Shown piece by piece: positions 18,453 to 28,052 of a DNA stretch of 64,000 bases. The stretch covers positions 1 through 64,000 of the forward strand of contig NZ_BMFK01000003.1 in NCBI RefSeq assembly GCF_014638355.1, written 5' to 3'. The translations under genes were made by a program, and so were the position numbers. Within the stretch, counting starts at the first letter, position 1. Each line of letters starts with the position of its first letter. The notes beneath the pieces are model-generated. The model was given only the letters and a program-made list of their open reading frames with translations. It had not been told where the DNA came from and searched no databases. The DNA comes from Priestia taiwanensis. GTDB taxonomy: Bacteria; Bacillota; Bacilli; Bacillales; Bacillaceae_G.

Positions 18453-18605
18453 TTGAAAAAGAGCGAAATGTACTCTAAGCAGAAACACAACAATAAGTTT
18501 GATGGCGATCCAAAAGCAAAAGATCGCTTTGCTTCTAAACGCGCCGATGGAACAATTAATACACATCCACAAGAACGTATGCATGCTTCTTCAGAAGAAA
18601 ACTAA
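18453..18605 (+). CDS. sspK: small acid-soluble spore protein K
   Basis: A 50-residue ORF with the SspK core [20 protein letters not shown] followed by ERM. SspK is a minor spore-core protein made in the forespore under SigG. It starts with TTG at 18453, 5 bases after GGGGGAG; no ATG lies upstream in frame. Only the conserved C-terminal half matches closely the SspK sequences I remember from B. subtilis and B. anthracis; the N-terminus differs. Confidence 0.85.
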   Translation: MKKSEMYSKQKHNNKFDGDPKAKDRFASKRADGTINTHPQERMHASSEEN

Positions 18606-18629
18606 TCGTGAATAAGTGGAGGGAATCGC

Positions 18630-18788
18630 ATGAGCTACAAGAAAAAGCAAAAGTTTAACGCTCACTCTAGTCCATTTGAATCAACATGGGCTAACCCGAA
18701 ACACGCAAAAGCACAAGTAAATGGACAAACAATGCAAACACAAAGCTTGATTATTTTAGCGACAGAAGCGAAAAAACGACAGTTTTAA
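18630..18788 (+). CDS. YpzG-like small basic protein
   Basis: A 52-residue basic protein starting at ATG 18630, preceded by GGAGGGAA. The segment ANPKHAKAQVNGQTMQTQS resembles small YpzG-type proteins of Bacillus. It follows sspK by 24 bases and ends at a strong terminator, so the two may be one transcript. A spore role is only suggested by the neighbour. Confidence 0.6.
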   Translation: MSYKKKQKFNAHSSPFESTWANPKHAKAQVNGQTMQTQSLIILATEAKKRQF

Positions 18789-18796
18789 TACAGACA

Positions 18797-18829
18797 AATA
18801 AGCGACGTGTATGGTACACGTCGCTTATT
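18797..18829 (+). terminator. terminator after sspK and the YpzG-like gene
   Basis: AATAAGCGACGTGT pairs with ACACGTCGCTTATT (14 bp) around a 4-base loop. The T tract after it is short. Confidence 0.75.
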
Positions 18830-18855
18830 AATTATGATGAAATAGATATGTGCCT

Positions 18856-19170
18856 CTATCGAATCCTCTTCAGTAATGCAATTGGAATACCTATTTCTTC
18901 CTCTTTCCCTTCTAGGTGCCCCCATCCAAAAATACCGTTCATATATTGAAGGACGAAACGTGCATTTGGTACATCAATTAATTCATACGTTTCGTTTATT
19001 GGAAAGTTATTCGGATCTAATAAATAAGACTGTGCCATCGTAATTTTGCGGCAAAGTACTTCGTATTCATTGTACATTTGCTTTGCACCGATTTTTCGGG
19101 CTTCTTGCTTCATCTTCATAATTTCTTGCTGCAATTCTTCCCTCGTCATTTGACTGAAACGCTTCGTCAT
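18856..19170 (-). CDS. yfhH: YfhH (DUF1811)
   Basis: A 104-residue protein starting KRFSQMTREELQQEI, with a helical N-terminal half and a small C-terminal beta domain. It matches the DUF1811/YfhH family, function unknown. It lies downstream of recX on the minus strand as in B. subtilis, with about 90 bases between them. Confidence 0.85.
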   Translation of the reverse strand: MTKRFSQMTREELQQEIMKMKQEARKIGAKQMYNEYEVLCRKITMAQSYLLDPNNFPINETYELIDVPNARFVLQYMNGIFGWGHLEGKEEEIGIPIALLKRIR

Positions 19171-19261
19171 CCCTCTTCACCCTCATCCTATTTATATCGA
19201 TACTAGTATACTATACTTTCTAAATAGTCCGTTACTTTGACGCATGAAAAAAAGGAAGACA

Positions 19262-20074
19262 TCATTCTTCTTCCTCCCGTAGTTCCTCTAATATGCTATC
19301 AATCATTTCAATTGTAAATCCTTTTCGGTACAACGCTTGTTTCATCTTGTTCTCATACACATATCCTTCAAACTTTCGATATTTCTGATGGTATTTTCTC
19401 GCTTGATAGAGAAGCGCCTCATGTTGTTCATCTTCATCATCCGTCCACTCTAGCTCTTCTAATGCTGCACTACTAACACTGTACGGATATCCTTTCGTAC
19501 GTAACATTATTTCTAGCTTTTGCTTCTTCTCTTTTAAGGATAACTTTGCGTAGGACTTCAATTTCTTCTGACATAGTTTTACTGCATTTTCAACTTGCTT
19601 ATCGTCAGAATATTCATGTAAAATAGCAGTAACTGTTTCAGCGCCAATCCCTTTTGTACGTAGGGTCCTAGCAATAACGTGAGGGCCTTTTGCAGAAACG
19701 TGACTATGCGTTTGGACGTATGCTTTTGCATATTCCACATCATTTAAATAACGTTGTTCGAGTAGTGTTTGAATAACCTCTCGAATTACTTCTTGAGGTA
19801 TTTCTTTCTTTAGTAAATAGTCATACACTTCTTTTTCCGTACGCATGCCGTATGACAAATAGTTAATGGCTTTCAAATATGCAGATCTCTTTTCTTCAAA
19901 GAAAAAAACTTCTGTAATCGCTAATTCATCTAATTCCATCCCTGACTTCAAGTTATATTCGATAAGGGTATTTTGATCGATGCTAAATCCGTACTCTTCT
20001 CCGCTCCCTCTATTGACGTAAATATTGAAGCGCTCTTTATTCTTTTGTTGTACTTCTATCTTCGTAATTATCAT
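19262..20074 (-). CDS. recX: recombination regulator RecX
   Basis: A 270-residue RecX protein made of tandem three-helix modules. Conserved stretches include YLSYGMRTEKEVYDYLLKK, QRYLNDVEYAKAYV and the C-terminal KMKQALYRKGF. RecX binds RecA filaments and modulates recombination and SOS induction. It is the longer Bacillus form; the E. coli protein is about 166 aa. AGAGGTGATTC precedes the ATG. It is divergent from yfhF, as in B. subtilis. Confidence 0.92.
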   Translation of the reverse strand: MIITKIEVQQKNKERFNIYVNRGSGEEYGFSIDQNTLIEYNLKSGMELDELAITEVFFFEEKRSAYLKAINYLSYGMRTEKEVYDYLLKKEIPQEVIREVIQTLLEQRYLNDVEYAKAYVQTHSHVSAKGPHVIARTLRTKGIGAETVTAILHEYSDDKQVENAVKLCQKKLKSYAKLSLKEKKQKLEIMLRTKGYPYSVSSAALEELEWTDDEDEQHEALLYQARKYHQKYRKFEGYVYENKMKQALYRKGFTIEMIDSILEELREEEE

Positions 20075-20187
20075 ACCGAATCACCTCTGAATGTATTGTA
20101 ACACAAAAAATTCATCGTTATTTTACAATTTATCTGGGCCCAAATACGCCATTATTTCATATATATACTATTAAGGGAGGGAATCTC

Positions 20188-21078
20188 ATGAATGTCCTAC
20201 TTGCTGGAGGAACCGGATTTGTTGGGAAGCATCTAACGAACGCACTATTAAAAGAAAACCATACCATTTACATTTTGACGCGTAATAAATCTTCGAAAGA
20301 AGCCCATACAAATGTTCACTATATCCAGTGGGAGGAACTACACACCTTATCTACTATTCATGTTGTCGTGAACGTAGCAGGAGACCCTTTAAACGAAGGA
20401 AGATGGACAGAAGCAAAGAAAGCTCGCATTCTTTCTAGTCGTCTCCAAACAACGCAACAACTCGTTTCATTCGTTGAAAAAGCAGAGACAAAACCAGATG
20501 TCTTTATCAATGCTAGCGCAGTTGGTTTTTACGGGACATCGCTAACGCATACATTTACTGAAGATACAGACGTAAGTGGGCACGATTTCTTAGCGCGCAC
20601 CGTCGTGGCTTGGGAGAAAGAAGCCACTAAAGTGAAGAAGATGGGTATTCGTACTGTTTTTGCACGTTTTGGTGTTATTTTTGGCAGGGATGAGGGAGCG
20701 CTTCCTCGAATTGTTTTACCATATCGATTCTTTGTCGGAGGAACAATTGGTTCTGGAAAACAATGGGTCTCTTGGATTCATATTAACGATGCAGTAAATC
20801 TCCTTCTCTATGCAATGGATCACGAGAAGATAGAAGGTCCTTTAAATGTAACGGCGCCTTATCCTGCAACGATGAAGCAAGTAGGCCAATCGATTGGAGC
20901 AGTTCTTAGCCGACCACACTGGTTACCAGTACCACGAGCTTGTCTCCAATTGCTTCTTGGTGAGATGAGCACACTTGTAATAGATGGTCAAAAAGTGCTT
21001 CCGAAGAAAGCTCTTACGCATGGATTTACATTTCAATACCCCCATGTGAAAGATGCACTGCAACACTTATTAGAGTAG
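20188..21078 (+). CDS. yfhF: NAD-dependent epimerase-like protein (TIGR01777, YfhF)
   Basis: A 296-residue extended short-chain dehydrogenase fold with the nucleotide-binding GGTGFVGKHL near residue 7. Motifs NVAGDPLNEGRW and NASAVGFYG are characteristic of the TIGR01777 family (SulA-like or SDR39U1). The substrate is unknown. AAGGGAGGG precedes the ATG. The amidohydrolase gene follows after 12 bases, so co-transcription is likely. Confidence 0.88.
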   Translation: MNVLLAGGTGFVGKHLTNALLKENHTIYILTRNKSSKEAHTNVHYIQWEELHTLSTIHVVVNVAGDPLNEGRWTEAKKARILSSRLQTTQQLVSFVEKAETKPDVFINASAVGFYGTSLTHTFTEDTDVSGHDFLARTVVAWEKEATKVKKMGIRTVFARFGVIFGRDEGALPRIVLPYRFFVGGTIGSGKQWVSWIHINDAVNLLLYAMDHEKIEGPLNVTAPYPATMKQVGQSIGAVLSRPHWLPVPRACLQLLLGEMSTLVIDGQKVLPKKALTHGFTFQYPHVKDALQHLLE

Positions 21079-21090
21079 AGAGGTTAATAA

Positions 21091-22221
21091 TTGTACATGA
21101 AAATACTTTTGAAAAATGCGACGATCTACCCTATTACATCTAAATGCATATACAACAGCGATTTATTAATTATGGATGAGAAAATTGCATTCATTGGAAA
21201 ATACACGCAACTTTCTGGAGATACACAAGTCATTGATTGTACGGGAAAATATATCTTCCCTGGCTTCATTGATGTACACACACACGTAGGGCTATACGAT
21301 GAAGGTACTGGCTGGGCTGGCAATGATGCAAATGAAACCATCGACATTAGCACACCCCATGTGCGCTCACTTGATGGCATTCTACCTCTAGATAGTTCGT
21401 TTCGTGATGCCCTGCAAAGCGGCATTACGACCGTCCACATTATGCCTGGAAGCGCCAACGTCATTGGTGGAACAACATGTATTGTGAAAACACACGGAAA
21501 CAATATCGAAAAGATGTTACTAAAAGAACCCGCGGGTTTAAAGATCGCCCTTGGGGAAAATCCAAAAAGCATTCACAGTAAAGGAAAAAATAGCTCTATT
21601 ACACGTATGGGTATCATGGGGCTATTACGCGAAACATTTTACCGTGCCATTCACTGTGATAACCCTGATTCTTTTCGTATGCAGCCAATTATTAAAGCAC
21701 TTAAACGAGAAATACCGGTGCGCATTCATGCCCACCGTGCGGATGATATTATGTCTGCGATGCGCTTCGCAGATGAATTTAATTTGGATTTGCGTATTGA
21801 ACATTGTACAGAAGGGCATTTAATTGCAGATGTCTTGCAAGATCGAGGATTAAAAGTATGCGTAGGCCCAACACTAACAAGACGTTCCAAAGTAGAATTA
21901 CGGCACAAAACATGGAAGACATATGATATTCTCACAAAAGCAGGTGTCGAAGTATCCATCACAACCGATCACCCCTATACACCAATCCAATATTTAAATG
22001 TATGTGCAGCCATTGCCATGCGTGAAGGTTTAGAAGAACAAAAAGCATTAGAAGGTATTACAATCCTCCCTGCCCGTAACTTAAATATTGACCATCTTGT
22101 CGGCAGCTTAGAGGTCGGAAAGCAAGCAGATCTTGCTGTTTGGTCCTATCATCCCTTTTATTTTCTAGCGAAACCACTACTTACGATGGTAGAGGGAAAA
22201 ATTGTGTTCAAAAATGTGTAA
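21091..22221 (+). CDS. amidohydrolase (imidazolonepropionase-like)
   Basis: A 376-residue metal-dependent hydrolase of the amidohydrolase superfamily. It shows a beta-sandwich start, then PGFIDVHTHVG with two metal histidines, IHAHRADD, RIEHCTEG and TTDHPYTP with the final aspartate. The closing segment LEVGKQADLAVW is typical of the superfamily. The substrate cannot be told. TTG at 21091 sits 7 bases after AGAGAGG; ATG at 21097 is the alternative. It probably shares a transcript with yfhF. Confidence 0.82.
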   Translation: MYMKILLKNATIYPITSKCIYNSDLLIMDEKIAFIGKYTQLSGDTQVIDCTGKYIFPGFIDVHTHVGLYDEGTGWAGNDANETIDISTPHVRSLDGILPLDSSFRDALQSGITTVHIMPGSANVIGGTTCIVKTHGNNIEKMLLKEPAGLKIALGENPKSIHSKGKNSSITRMGIMGLLRETFYRAIHCDNPDSFRMQPIIKALKREIPVRIHAHRADDIMSAMRFADEFNLDLRIEHCTEGHLIADVLQDRGLKVCVGPTLTRRSKVELRHKTWKTYDILTKAGVEVSITTDHPYTPIQYLNVCAAIAMREGLEEQKALEGITILPARNLNIDHLVGSLEVGKQADLAVWSYHPFYFLAKPLLTMVEGKIVFKNV

Positions 22222-22308
22222 ATTTCTTATTCCCTTTTTCTCTATTTTACTATATTATACGTAATGTAGCATAAAGTTACTATTTCTATTAATCAAAACT
22301 ATATAACA

Positions 22309-22378
22309 CTAGGGGAAGGCAAATGGTGCGCCACCAATAGAGATATTGGTCCTAGTGGGTTCGATTCCCACCCCGAAA
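22309..22378 (+). ncRNA. tRNA-like element in a leader RNA
   Basis: The segment folds like most of a cloverleaf. There is a D-arm GGC-AAATGGTGC-GCC (22318-22332) and an anticodon-like arm ACCAAT/ATTGGT with a 6-base loop (22333-22350). A CCTA variable loop follows, then a fully canonical T-arm GTGGG-TTCGATT-CCCAC (22355-22371). The acceptor is degenerate: only three G-C pairs (22313-22315 with 22372-22374), no 7-bp stem, no U8 and no CCA. It is therefore not an ordinary tRNA. It could be a tRNA pseudogene, or relate to the tRNA-Other small RNA reported in B. cereus, which I cannot compare here. Confidence 0.55.
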
Positions 22379-22431
22379 TTTTCTTATGAGAATAATTAAA
22401 TTTCGAGGGTGGTTTCTATTTTACTGCCCTC
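22368..22431 (+). promoter_or_regulatory. mutually exclusive hairpins upstream of a GNAT gene
   Basis: CCACCC-CGAAATTT (22368-22381) pairs with AAATTTCG-A-GGGTGG (22398-22412), 14 bp with one bulge. The first strand overlaps the T-arm of the tRNA-like element. The second strand contains AGGGTGG and can instead pair with CTGCCCTC (22424-22431), 8 bp with two wobbles. Thus three alternative hairpins compete, immediately before the AAGGAGG at 22441. AGGGTGG also equals the core of the T-box consensus, but other T-box landmarks are not evident. Confidence 0.5.
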
Positions 22432-22455
22432 TATTTGTCAAAGGAGGCTTATAAA

Positions 22456-23016
22456 ATGTTAAAAAAACGCGACCTACAGGACTGTCAAACTCTCTATGAA
22501 CTAATGGTGCATCCAGACGTCTTCCCTTTTGTACGTTATAAGGCCCATTCGTATGAAGAATTCCTGTTTTTAACAAAACAAACAATCGAAGCAGAAGAAA
22601 GCGGCGAGCTTATTTCTCGTACTATTTTAGATGAATGGGGTACTCCTATCGGTACGATTAACTTGTTTGATATAGAAGATGGTGCAGGATTCCTAGGTAC
22701 ATGGCTAGGAAAGCCTTATCATGGACTTGGTTATAATAAACCTGCGAAAGATGCTTTTTTTCATGAGCTTTTTTACGAACTGAATATTCAGACTATTTTG
22801 ATGAGAATTCGTAAATTGAATATTCGCTCTATTAAAGCTGCAGAAAAACTGCCATATGTGACAAAAGCGAATGAAACGCGTGCACATATTTATAACGAAT
22901 TAAACAAAGATGACGATATTTACGACCTATACGAAATTTCGAAAGATCAATATACGTTGTATACGATGCGCGAAGGAATTACGTTTGTAGAAGATACACA
23001 CTTAAAAGAAGCATAA
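22456..23016 (+). CDS. GNAT-family N-acetyltransferase
   Basis: A 186-residue acetyltransferase of the RimJ/RimL type (RDLQDCQTLYELMVHPDVFPFV start; GTWLGKPYHGLGYN acetyl-CoA binding region). Its target is unknown. The frame is open to 22435, but AAGGAGG at 22441-22447 places the start at ATG 22456. The gene follows an unusual structured leader, suggesting RNA-level control (inference). Confidence 0.8.
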   Translation: MLKKRDLQDCQTLYELMVHPDVFPFVRYKAHSYEEFLFLTKQTIEAEESGELISRTILDEWGTPIGTINLFDIEDGAGFLGTWLGKPYHGLGYNKPAKDAFFHELFYELNIQTILMRIRKLNIRSIKAAEKLPYVTKANETRAHIYNELNKDDDIYDLYEISKDQYTLYTMREGITFVEDTHLKEA

Positions 23017-23019
23017 AGT

Positions 23020-23061
23020 AGCATGCGGTTTCCAAATTAGGAGCCTCGTGCTTTTTTTATT
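23020..23061 (+). terminator. terminator of the GNAT gene
   Basis: AGCATG-CGG-TTTCC pairs imperfectly with GGAG-CC-TCGTGCT, followed by seven Ts. Confidence 0.65.
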
Positions 23062-23137
23062 TCCATTTTTTCGTATACATAAAGTTACCCTTGGTTAGGC
23101 TAGTAACGAATCTTATCTAAAATGAGGTGACCTACAT

Positions 23138-23260
23138 ATGGAAAAGAAGAAAAAGAAAGAAAAAGGAAAGCGCTTTTTATCTAGCACGCAAGAAGTACTA
23201 TACAAACGTGAATTCAAGCAAGCAGACCGAGCGGCCGGATTCAAGGATACCCTATTTTAG
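23138..23260 (+). CDS. yfhE: YfhE family small protein
   Basis: A 40-residue, very basic protein. Segments LSSTQEVLYKREFKQADRAA match the YfhE family of B. subtilis (function unknown; spore-associated expression in relatives). GAGGTGA lies 7 bases before the ATG. It sits in the yfh block as in B. subtilis. Confidence 0.78.
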   Translation: MEKKKKKEKGKRFLSSTQEVLYKREFKQADRAAGFKDTLF

Positions 23261-23278
23261 AATATGCTTCTCTTTAAC

Positions 23279-23314
23279 AACAGAAGGTGAATGTGTCTAT
23301 ACATTCACCTTCTA
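23279..23314 (+). terminator. yfhE terminator
   Basis: AGAAGGTGAATGTG pairs with ACATTCACCTTCT around a TCTAT loop, with a weak T tract. Confidence 0.65.
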
Positions 23315-23320
23315 TCATCA

Positions 23321-23518
23321 TGTGGATAAAAAAGTAAAAAGTTATCCACATATACAGAAATGCTGCGGATAACTTTTTAGAAAATTCTAATCATACACAC
23401 ATTTAATTAACTGAATTATCCTTATTTTGTGGATAAACATATACACTATCTGTGTATACCGTGGATATATTTGTGTATATAACCAAAAAATTCTATATAA
23501 TTATACACATGTGGATAA
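23321..23518. promoter_or_regulatory. cluster of DnaA boxes outside oriC
   Basis: Four perfect 9-mers TTATCCACA/TGTGGATAA occur at 23321-23329 (-), 23342-23350 (+), 23428-23436 (-) and 23510-23518 (-). One-mismatch copies lie at 23364-23372 (TGCGGATAA) and 23501-23509 (TTATACACA). No dnaA, dnaN or other replication gene is near, so this is not oriC. B. subtilis has several such clusters that titrate DnaA or regulate genes. Confidence 0.75.
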
Positions 23519-23528
23519 TTATATAGAA
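23485..23528 (-). terminator. ugtP terminator containing DnaA boxes
   Basis: A perfect 14-bp inverted repeat TTCTATATAATTAT / ATAATTATATAGAA (23491-23504, 23515-23528) is followed by six Ts on the minus strand. Its 10-base loop is part of two overlapping DnaA boxes. Confidence 0.75.
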
Positions 23529-23543
23529 TTTCCCATATACTAT

Positions 23544-24692
23544 TTATCGAACAACCGAATAATTTTGATATATTTTTTGTTCTTTTTTCGTATGTGTAAT
23601 GGTTGATACAATATGATCGGCTGACTTCGGTTGAGAAATCACTCCCATTGCTTTCTTCATCTGTAATAAACGATAGTCATCTTGTAATAACGATAGCGTT
23701 CTTTCATATACTTCTTCATGCTTACGAATGACAAGCGCTGCACCATTCTCCTGGAAGAAGATCGCATTTTCATTTTCCTGCCCCGGTACCGGACGATACA
23801 GAATAACAGGAACTTGCAATGCAGCCGCTTCAGATAATGTAATACCACCTGGCTTCGTAATCATGCAGTCTGTAATACGGAATAATTCATCGATTCGCTC
23901 AACATACCCTAGCGTCGTCATATTGCGAGTCGCTGACGGCTCAAGTGCATCTAACTCATTCTTCAGTTCTTCATTATTTCCACATACAACAACAATTTGT
24001 AAGTCTTCATGCACGCCAAATGATTCACATAGCTGCCCGACGTTTTTCAATACGCCATGTGCCCCTGCAACAATAAGAAGTATTTTTTTCTCTGGTGACA
24101 GTCCGTACTTTTTGTAGATTGCTTCCTTCTCCATCTCTACTTCGAACTGATGACGAATCGGAATACCTGTTACTTCTACCTTTTCACTTTGTATTCCCTC
24201 GTTCTCTAAGACTTCTTTCAATCTTGGTGTCGCCACAAAATACTTATCAATCTCTTGATGCATCCAAATTTTGTGCAAACAAAAGTCCGTTACAATATTG
24301 TAAATTGGAATTTGATAACCAGTTTGCTGACGAAGAGCTGGAACTGCCGTAATAGGGAATGTATTAATAATTACATCTGGTTTCTCCGATTCAATAATGG
24401 ATGCTAATCGCTTTCGACCAAAATTCGTGTATATCGATGCAATTTTCTTATTGTAAATTTTTTCTACTCCATAATAAAACATCTTGTATAATTGCTTACC
24501 AATTGTATAACTTTTCAAATATAAATATTTTGTAATATCTGTAATAATTGGATGTGATTCCGCAAACAAGTCACACACGACAATATGTTGGAAGCCTTGG
24601 CGTTCAAATGCCTCTTTCAATGTTTTTGCTACTTGAAGATGGCCGTTCCCATATTGCGCTGTTAATATAAGTATTTTCGAACTAGTGTCCAA
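23544..24692 (-). CDS. ugtP: processive diacylglycerol beta-glucosyltransferase UgtP
   Basis: A 382-residue GT28-type glycosyltransferase of the UgtP/YpfP family. It adds glucose from UDP-glucose to diacylglycerol to make the glycolipid anchor of lipoteichoic acid, and in B. subtilis it also links nutrients to cell size. Motifs are [15 protein letters not shown] (acceptor side), [12 protein letters not shown] and the donor-binding [21 protein letters not shown] stretch. It starts at TTG 24692 with GGAGTGAG upstream. The sequence is recognisably different from the B. cereus enzyme I remember. It acts at the inner membrane face. Confidence 0.92.
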   Translation of the reverse strand: MDTSSKILILTAQYGNGHLQVAKTLKEAFERQGFQHIVVCDLFAESHPIITDITKYLYLKSYTIGKQLYKMFYYGVEKIYNKKIASIYTNFGRKRLASIIESEKPDVIINTFPITAVPALRQQTGYQIPIYNIVTDFCLHKIWMHQEIDKYFVATPRLKEVLENEGIQSEKVEVTGIPIRHQFEVEMEKEAIYKKYGLSPEKKILLIVAGAHGVLKNVGQLCESFGVHEDLQIVVVCGNNEELKNELDALEPSATRNMTTLGYVERIDELFRITDCMITKPGGITLSEAAALQVPVILYRPVPGQENENAIFFQENGAALVIRKHEEVYERTLSLLQDDYRLLQMKKAMGVISQPKSADHIVSTITHTKKEQKIYQNYSVVR

Positions 24693-24840
24693 ACAGACTC
24701 ACTCCTACTTTCTTTATTTTACACCGATTCATTTTCCTTTTAATTTTTATATTATTATACACGAACAATGTATTTATCGATTAAAGTTTTTATCTTTGTT
24801 TATTGTATCATTTTTACAGGACATCTTCTATTCATACCAC

Positions 24841-24876
24841 AAAAAAGCTACTAAGACAATGCTTAATAGCTTTTTA
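24841..24876 (-). terminator. pflA terminator
   Basis: AAAAAAGCTA-CTAAG pairs with CTTAA-TAGCTTTTT around a 7-base loop; a T run follows on the minus strand. Confidence 0.75.
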
Positions 24877-24887
24877 TCTTGGTTATA

Positions 24888-25625
24888 TTATGTTGCACTT
24901 CCCAGTATTTCATTTGCGAAGATAACACTTTCTTCAGTTGGCGATTCTATATCCTCTAAAGGATATTTTAACCCAAGTGTCTTCCATTTGTACACCCCAA
25001 GCTTATGATATGGTAGAACCTCTACCTTTTCCACATTAGATAATGTATCAATAAATGCTCGTAGTGCTCGCAAATCTTCTTCTGCATCTGTTCTTTCTGG
25101 GACAAGAACATGCCTAATCCATATAGGTTTCTGTCTGTCTGATAAATACTTTACAAATTCTAAAATATGTTCGTTCGGTTTTCCTGTTAATTTTCGGTGT
25201 TTCTTGGAGTCAATCTGTTTAATGTCTACTAATAAAAGATCTGTTACAGCCATCAACTCGTCGAAATGCTTCATAAATTCCTCATTACTTGAGTCGAAAC
25301 ATCCTCCAGACGTATCAAGCGTTGTATGAATCCCTTCTTCTTTACATCGTTTAAATACTTCTGTTACAAATTCAGCTTGTAAAAGAGGTTCTCCACCACT
25401 TATCGTAATGCCACCACCTGAAGCATCCATAAATGCTTTGTAGGCTTTTGCCTCTTCCACAATCTCATCCACTGTCATTTCTTTCCCTGCACCTATATTC
25501 CACGTATCTGCGTTGTGGCAATATTGGCAGCGTAGTAAACAACCTTGCATAAATACGATATAGCGAATACCAGGACCATCAACTGTCCCGCATGATTCTA
25601 CAGAATGAACATAACCTTTCATCAT
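24888..25625 (-). CDS. pflA: pyruvate formate-lyase-activating enzyme
   Basis: A 245-residue radical-SAM enzyme that installs the glycyl radical on PflB. The 4Fe-4S motif [11 protein letters not shown] gives C29-x3-C33-x2-C36, and [12 protein letters not shown] is the SAM-binding motif. The ATG at 25625 (or 25622) is chosen because GGGAGG lies 6-9 bases upstream; the TTG at 25631 touches it. It follows pflB by about 80 bases on the same strand, the usual operon order. Confidence 0.94.
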   Translation of the reverse strand: MMKGYVHSVESCGTVDGPGIRYIVFMQGCLLRCQYCHNADTWNIGAGKEMTVDEIVEEAKAYKAFMDASGGGITISGGEPLLQAEFVTEVFKRCKEEGIHTTLDTSGGCFDSSNEEFMKHFDELMAVTDLLLVDIKQIDSKKHRKLTGKPNEHILEFVKYLSDRQKPIWIRHVLVPERTDAEEDLRALRAFIDTLSNVEKVEVLPYHKLGVYKWKTLGLKYPLEDIESPTEESVIFANEILGSAT

Positions 25626-25709
25626 TAACAACCTCCCGTTTTCCTCTCCTTTTATACGTAATTCATGGTGCGTAACATGAAGAAGAAAACGGAGAGGTGT
25701 TCTTCTTCC

Positions 25710-27941
25710 TTACATGCTTGCGTGCATTGTTCGGTTAATTACATCAATTTGTTGTTCACGTGTTAATTTAATAAAGTTAACAGCATAACCAGATACACGG
25801 ATTGTTAATTGTGGATACTCCTCTGGATGTTCCATCGCATCAACTAATGTGTCACGATTAAATACGTTAATATTTAAGTGGTGACCATGCTTCACTGCAT
25901 ATCCATCAAGCATTGCTGCTAAGTTACGAATTTGGTCGTCTTCTGTACGTCCTAATGCTTTTGGAATGATTGAGAACGTATTTGAGATACCATCTAATGC
26001 ATAGTCATATGGTAATTTCGCTACAGAAGCTAATGATGCTAATGCACCTTTCGTATCGCGACCGTGCATTGGATTTGCACCTGGTGCGAATGGTTCGCCT
26101 GCGCGACGGCCATCTGGCGTGTTACCAGTCTTTTTACCGTATACAACGTTAGACGTAATTGTTAACACAGATAATGTGTGTTTTGCATCACGGTATGTTT
26201 TATGTTTTTTAAGCTTTTTCATGAAGCTTTCTACTAAGTAAATAGCGATTTCATCTACGCGATCATCGTTATTTCCATACTTCGGATATTCACCCTCTGT
26301 TTCGAAATCAACAACGATACCATTTTCATCACGGATTGTTTTTACTTTTGCATATTTAATTGCACTTAATGAGTCTGCTGCTACAGATAAACCAGCGATA
26401 CCTGCTGCCATTGTGCGTAACACTTCTGTATCATGCAGCGCCATTTCAATACGCTCATATGAATATTTATCATGCATGTAATGGATAACGTTTAATGTGT
26501 TTAAGTATAGCTCTGCTAACCATTCCATTGTTACATCGAATTTAGCCATTACTTCGTCATAATCTAAATACTCAGATGTAATTGGTGCATATTTTGGACC
26601 AACTTGTGCTTTTGATTTCTCATCTACACAACCGTTGATTGCATATAATAATGTTTTTGCTAAGTTTGCTCGTGCTCCGAAGAACTGCATTTGTTTTCCG
26701 ATACGCATTGCTGATACACAACATGCAATACCATAATCATCTCCGTACTCTGCACGCATTAAGTCATCGCTCTCATATTGGATAGCTGACGTCTTAATCG
26801 ACATTTTCGCACAGAAGTTTTTGAATCCTTGTGGTAAATGTGTTGACCATAATACCGTTAAGTTAGGTTCTGGTGCTGGCCCTAAGTTCTCTAATGTATG
26901 AAGGAAACGGAACGAGTTTTTCGTTACTAATGGACGACCATCTAACGAAATACCTGCGATTGATTCTGTTACCCATGTTGGGTCACCAGAGAATAATTCA
27001 TTATAATCAGGTGTACGAGCAAATTTCACTAATCGTAACTTCATAATGAAATGATCCACAATCTCTTGTGCTTCATCTTCTGTTAATGTGCCATTTGCAA
27101 TGTCACGTTCGATGTAAACATCTAAGAATGTTGATGTACGACCTAAACTCATCGCTGCACCGTTTTGTTCTTTAATAGCAGCTAAATATGCAAAGTATAA
27201 CCATTGGAATGCTTCCTTCGCTGTTGTAGCTGGTTGTGAAATATCAAATCCGTGTTCCATAGCCATTTGCTTTAATTCACTTAATGAACGGATTTGTTCA
27301 TTTAATTCTTCACGTAAACGAATAACATCCTCGCTCATCACACTAGAAGTATTGTTAAGGTCTGCTTTTTTATCAGCAATTAATCGATCCACACCGTATA
27401 ACGCAACGCGACGATAATCACCGATAATACGTCCACGACCATACGCATCTGGAAGGCCTGTAATAACACCAGATTTACGTGCTGCTCTCATTTCAGCCGT
27501 ATATGCATCGAATACACCTTGGTTATGTGTCTTACGGTAATCACGGAAAATATGACTTACTTCCTTATCTACTTCAAATCCGTAACTTTCCGCAGCCACT
27601 TCCGCCATACGAATACCACCAAATGGTTGTAAAGAACGTTTAAACGGTGCTTCTGTTTGGAAACCAACAACTTGCTCTAAATCTTTATTTAAATAACCAG
27701 GTGCATGTGATGTAATCGATGATACAACTTTTGTATCTAAATCAAGTACGCCTCCTGCTTCTCGTTCTTTCTTTGTTAAATCCATTACTTGGTCCCATAG
27801 CTTTGTTGTTGCTTCAGTTGGACCTTGTAAGAAAGAGTCATCCCCTTCATATAACGAATAGTTATTTAAGATGAAATCACGTACATTTATCTCTTTCTTC
27901 CACTGTTCCCCTTTAAATCCATGCCATTGTTGCATTTTCAC
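25710..27941 (-). CDS. pflB: formate C-acetyltransferase (pyruvate formate-lyase)
   Basis: A 743-residue glycyl-radical enzyme that splits pyruvate with CoA into acetyl-CoA and formate during anaerobic growth. The catalytic C407-C408 pair is in GIACCVSAM, and the radical glycine G718 is in RVSGYAVNF near the C-terminus. Length is normal. It is first in the pflBA operon. The upstream region has TTGTGAA half-sites discussed separately, suggesting redox or anaerobic regulation. Confidence 0.96.
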   Translation of the reverse strand: MKMQQWHGFKGEQWKKEINVRDFILNNYSLYEGDDSFLQGPTEATTKLWDQVMDLTKKEREAGGVLDLDTKVVSSITSHAPGYLNKDLEQVVGFQTEAPFKRSLQPFGGIRMAEVAAESYGFEVDKEVSHIFRDYRKTHNQGVFDAYTAEMRAARKSGVITGLPDAYGRGRIIGDYRRVALYGVDRLIADKKADLNNTSSVMSEDVIRLREELNEQIRSLSELKQMAMEHGFDISQPATTAKEAFQWLYFAYLAAIKEQNGAAMSLGRTSTFLDVYIERDIANGTLTEDEAQEIVDHFIMKLRLVKFARTPDYNELFSGDPTWVTESIAGISLDGRPLVTKNSFRFLHTLENLGPAPEPNLTVLWSTHLPQGFKNFCAKMSIKTSAIQYESDDLMRAEYGDDYGIACCVSAMRIGKQMQFFGARANLAKTLLYAINGCVDEKSKAQVGPKYAPITSEYLDYDEVMAKFDVTMEWLAELYLNTLNVIHYMHDKYSYERIEMALHDTEVLRTMAAGIAGLSVAADSLSAIKYAKVKTIRDENGIVVDFETEGEYPKYGNNDDRVDEIAIYLVESFMKKLKKHKTYRDAKHTLSVLTITSNVVYGKKTGNTPDGRRAGEPFAPGANPMHGRDTKGALASLASVAKLPYDYALDGISNTFSIIPKALGRTEDDQIRNLAAMLDGYAVKHGHHLNINVFNRDTLVDAMEHPEEYPQLTIRVSGYAVNFIKLTREQQIDVINRTMHASM

Positions 27942-28034
27942 TACCTCCTAATTAATAGTACAGATAACCAAAAACTTATATAACAGCTTTATACTCTCAG
28001 CATACTACACATTTGAAATTAGAAAGATATATAG

Positions 28035-28052
28035 TTGTGAATAAATTGTGAA
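28035..28052. promoter_or_regulatory. paired TTGTGAA half-sites upstream of pflB
   Basis: Two TTGTGAA 7-mers (28035-28041 and 28046-28052) are spaced by 4 bases as a direct repeat. Rex operators consist of TTGTGAA-N4-TTCACAA, so each half matches but the orientation of the second is wrong. They lie about 95 bases upstream of the pflB start. Functional meaning is uncertain. Confidence 0.3.

Noticed and set aside
22309..22378. Ordinary functional tRNA gene
   Set aside because: The acceptor stem has only three pairs, position 8 is not T, the anticodon loop is irregular and no CCA is encoded.
23321..23518. Chromosomal replication origin
   Set aside because: There is no dnaA/dnaN/rpmH neighbourhood and no clear DnaA-trio or unwinding element; a non-origin cluster is more likely.
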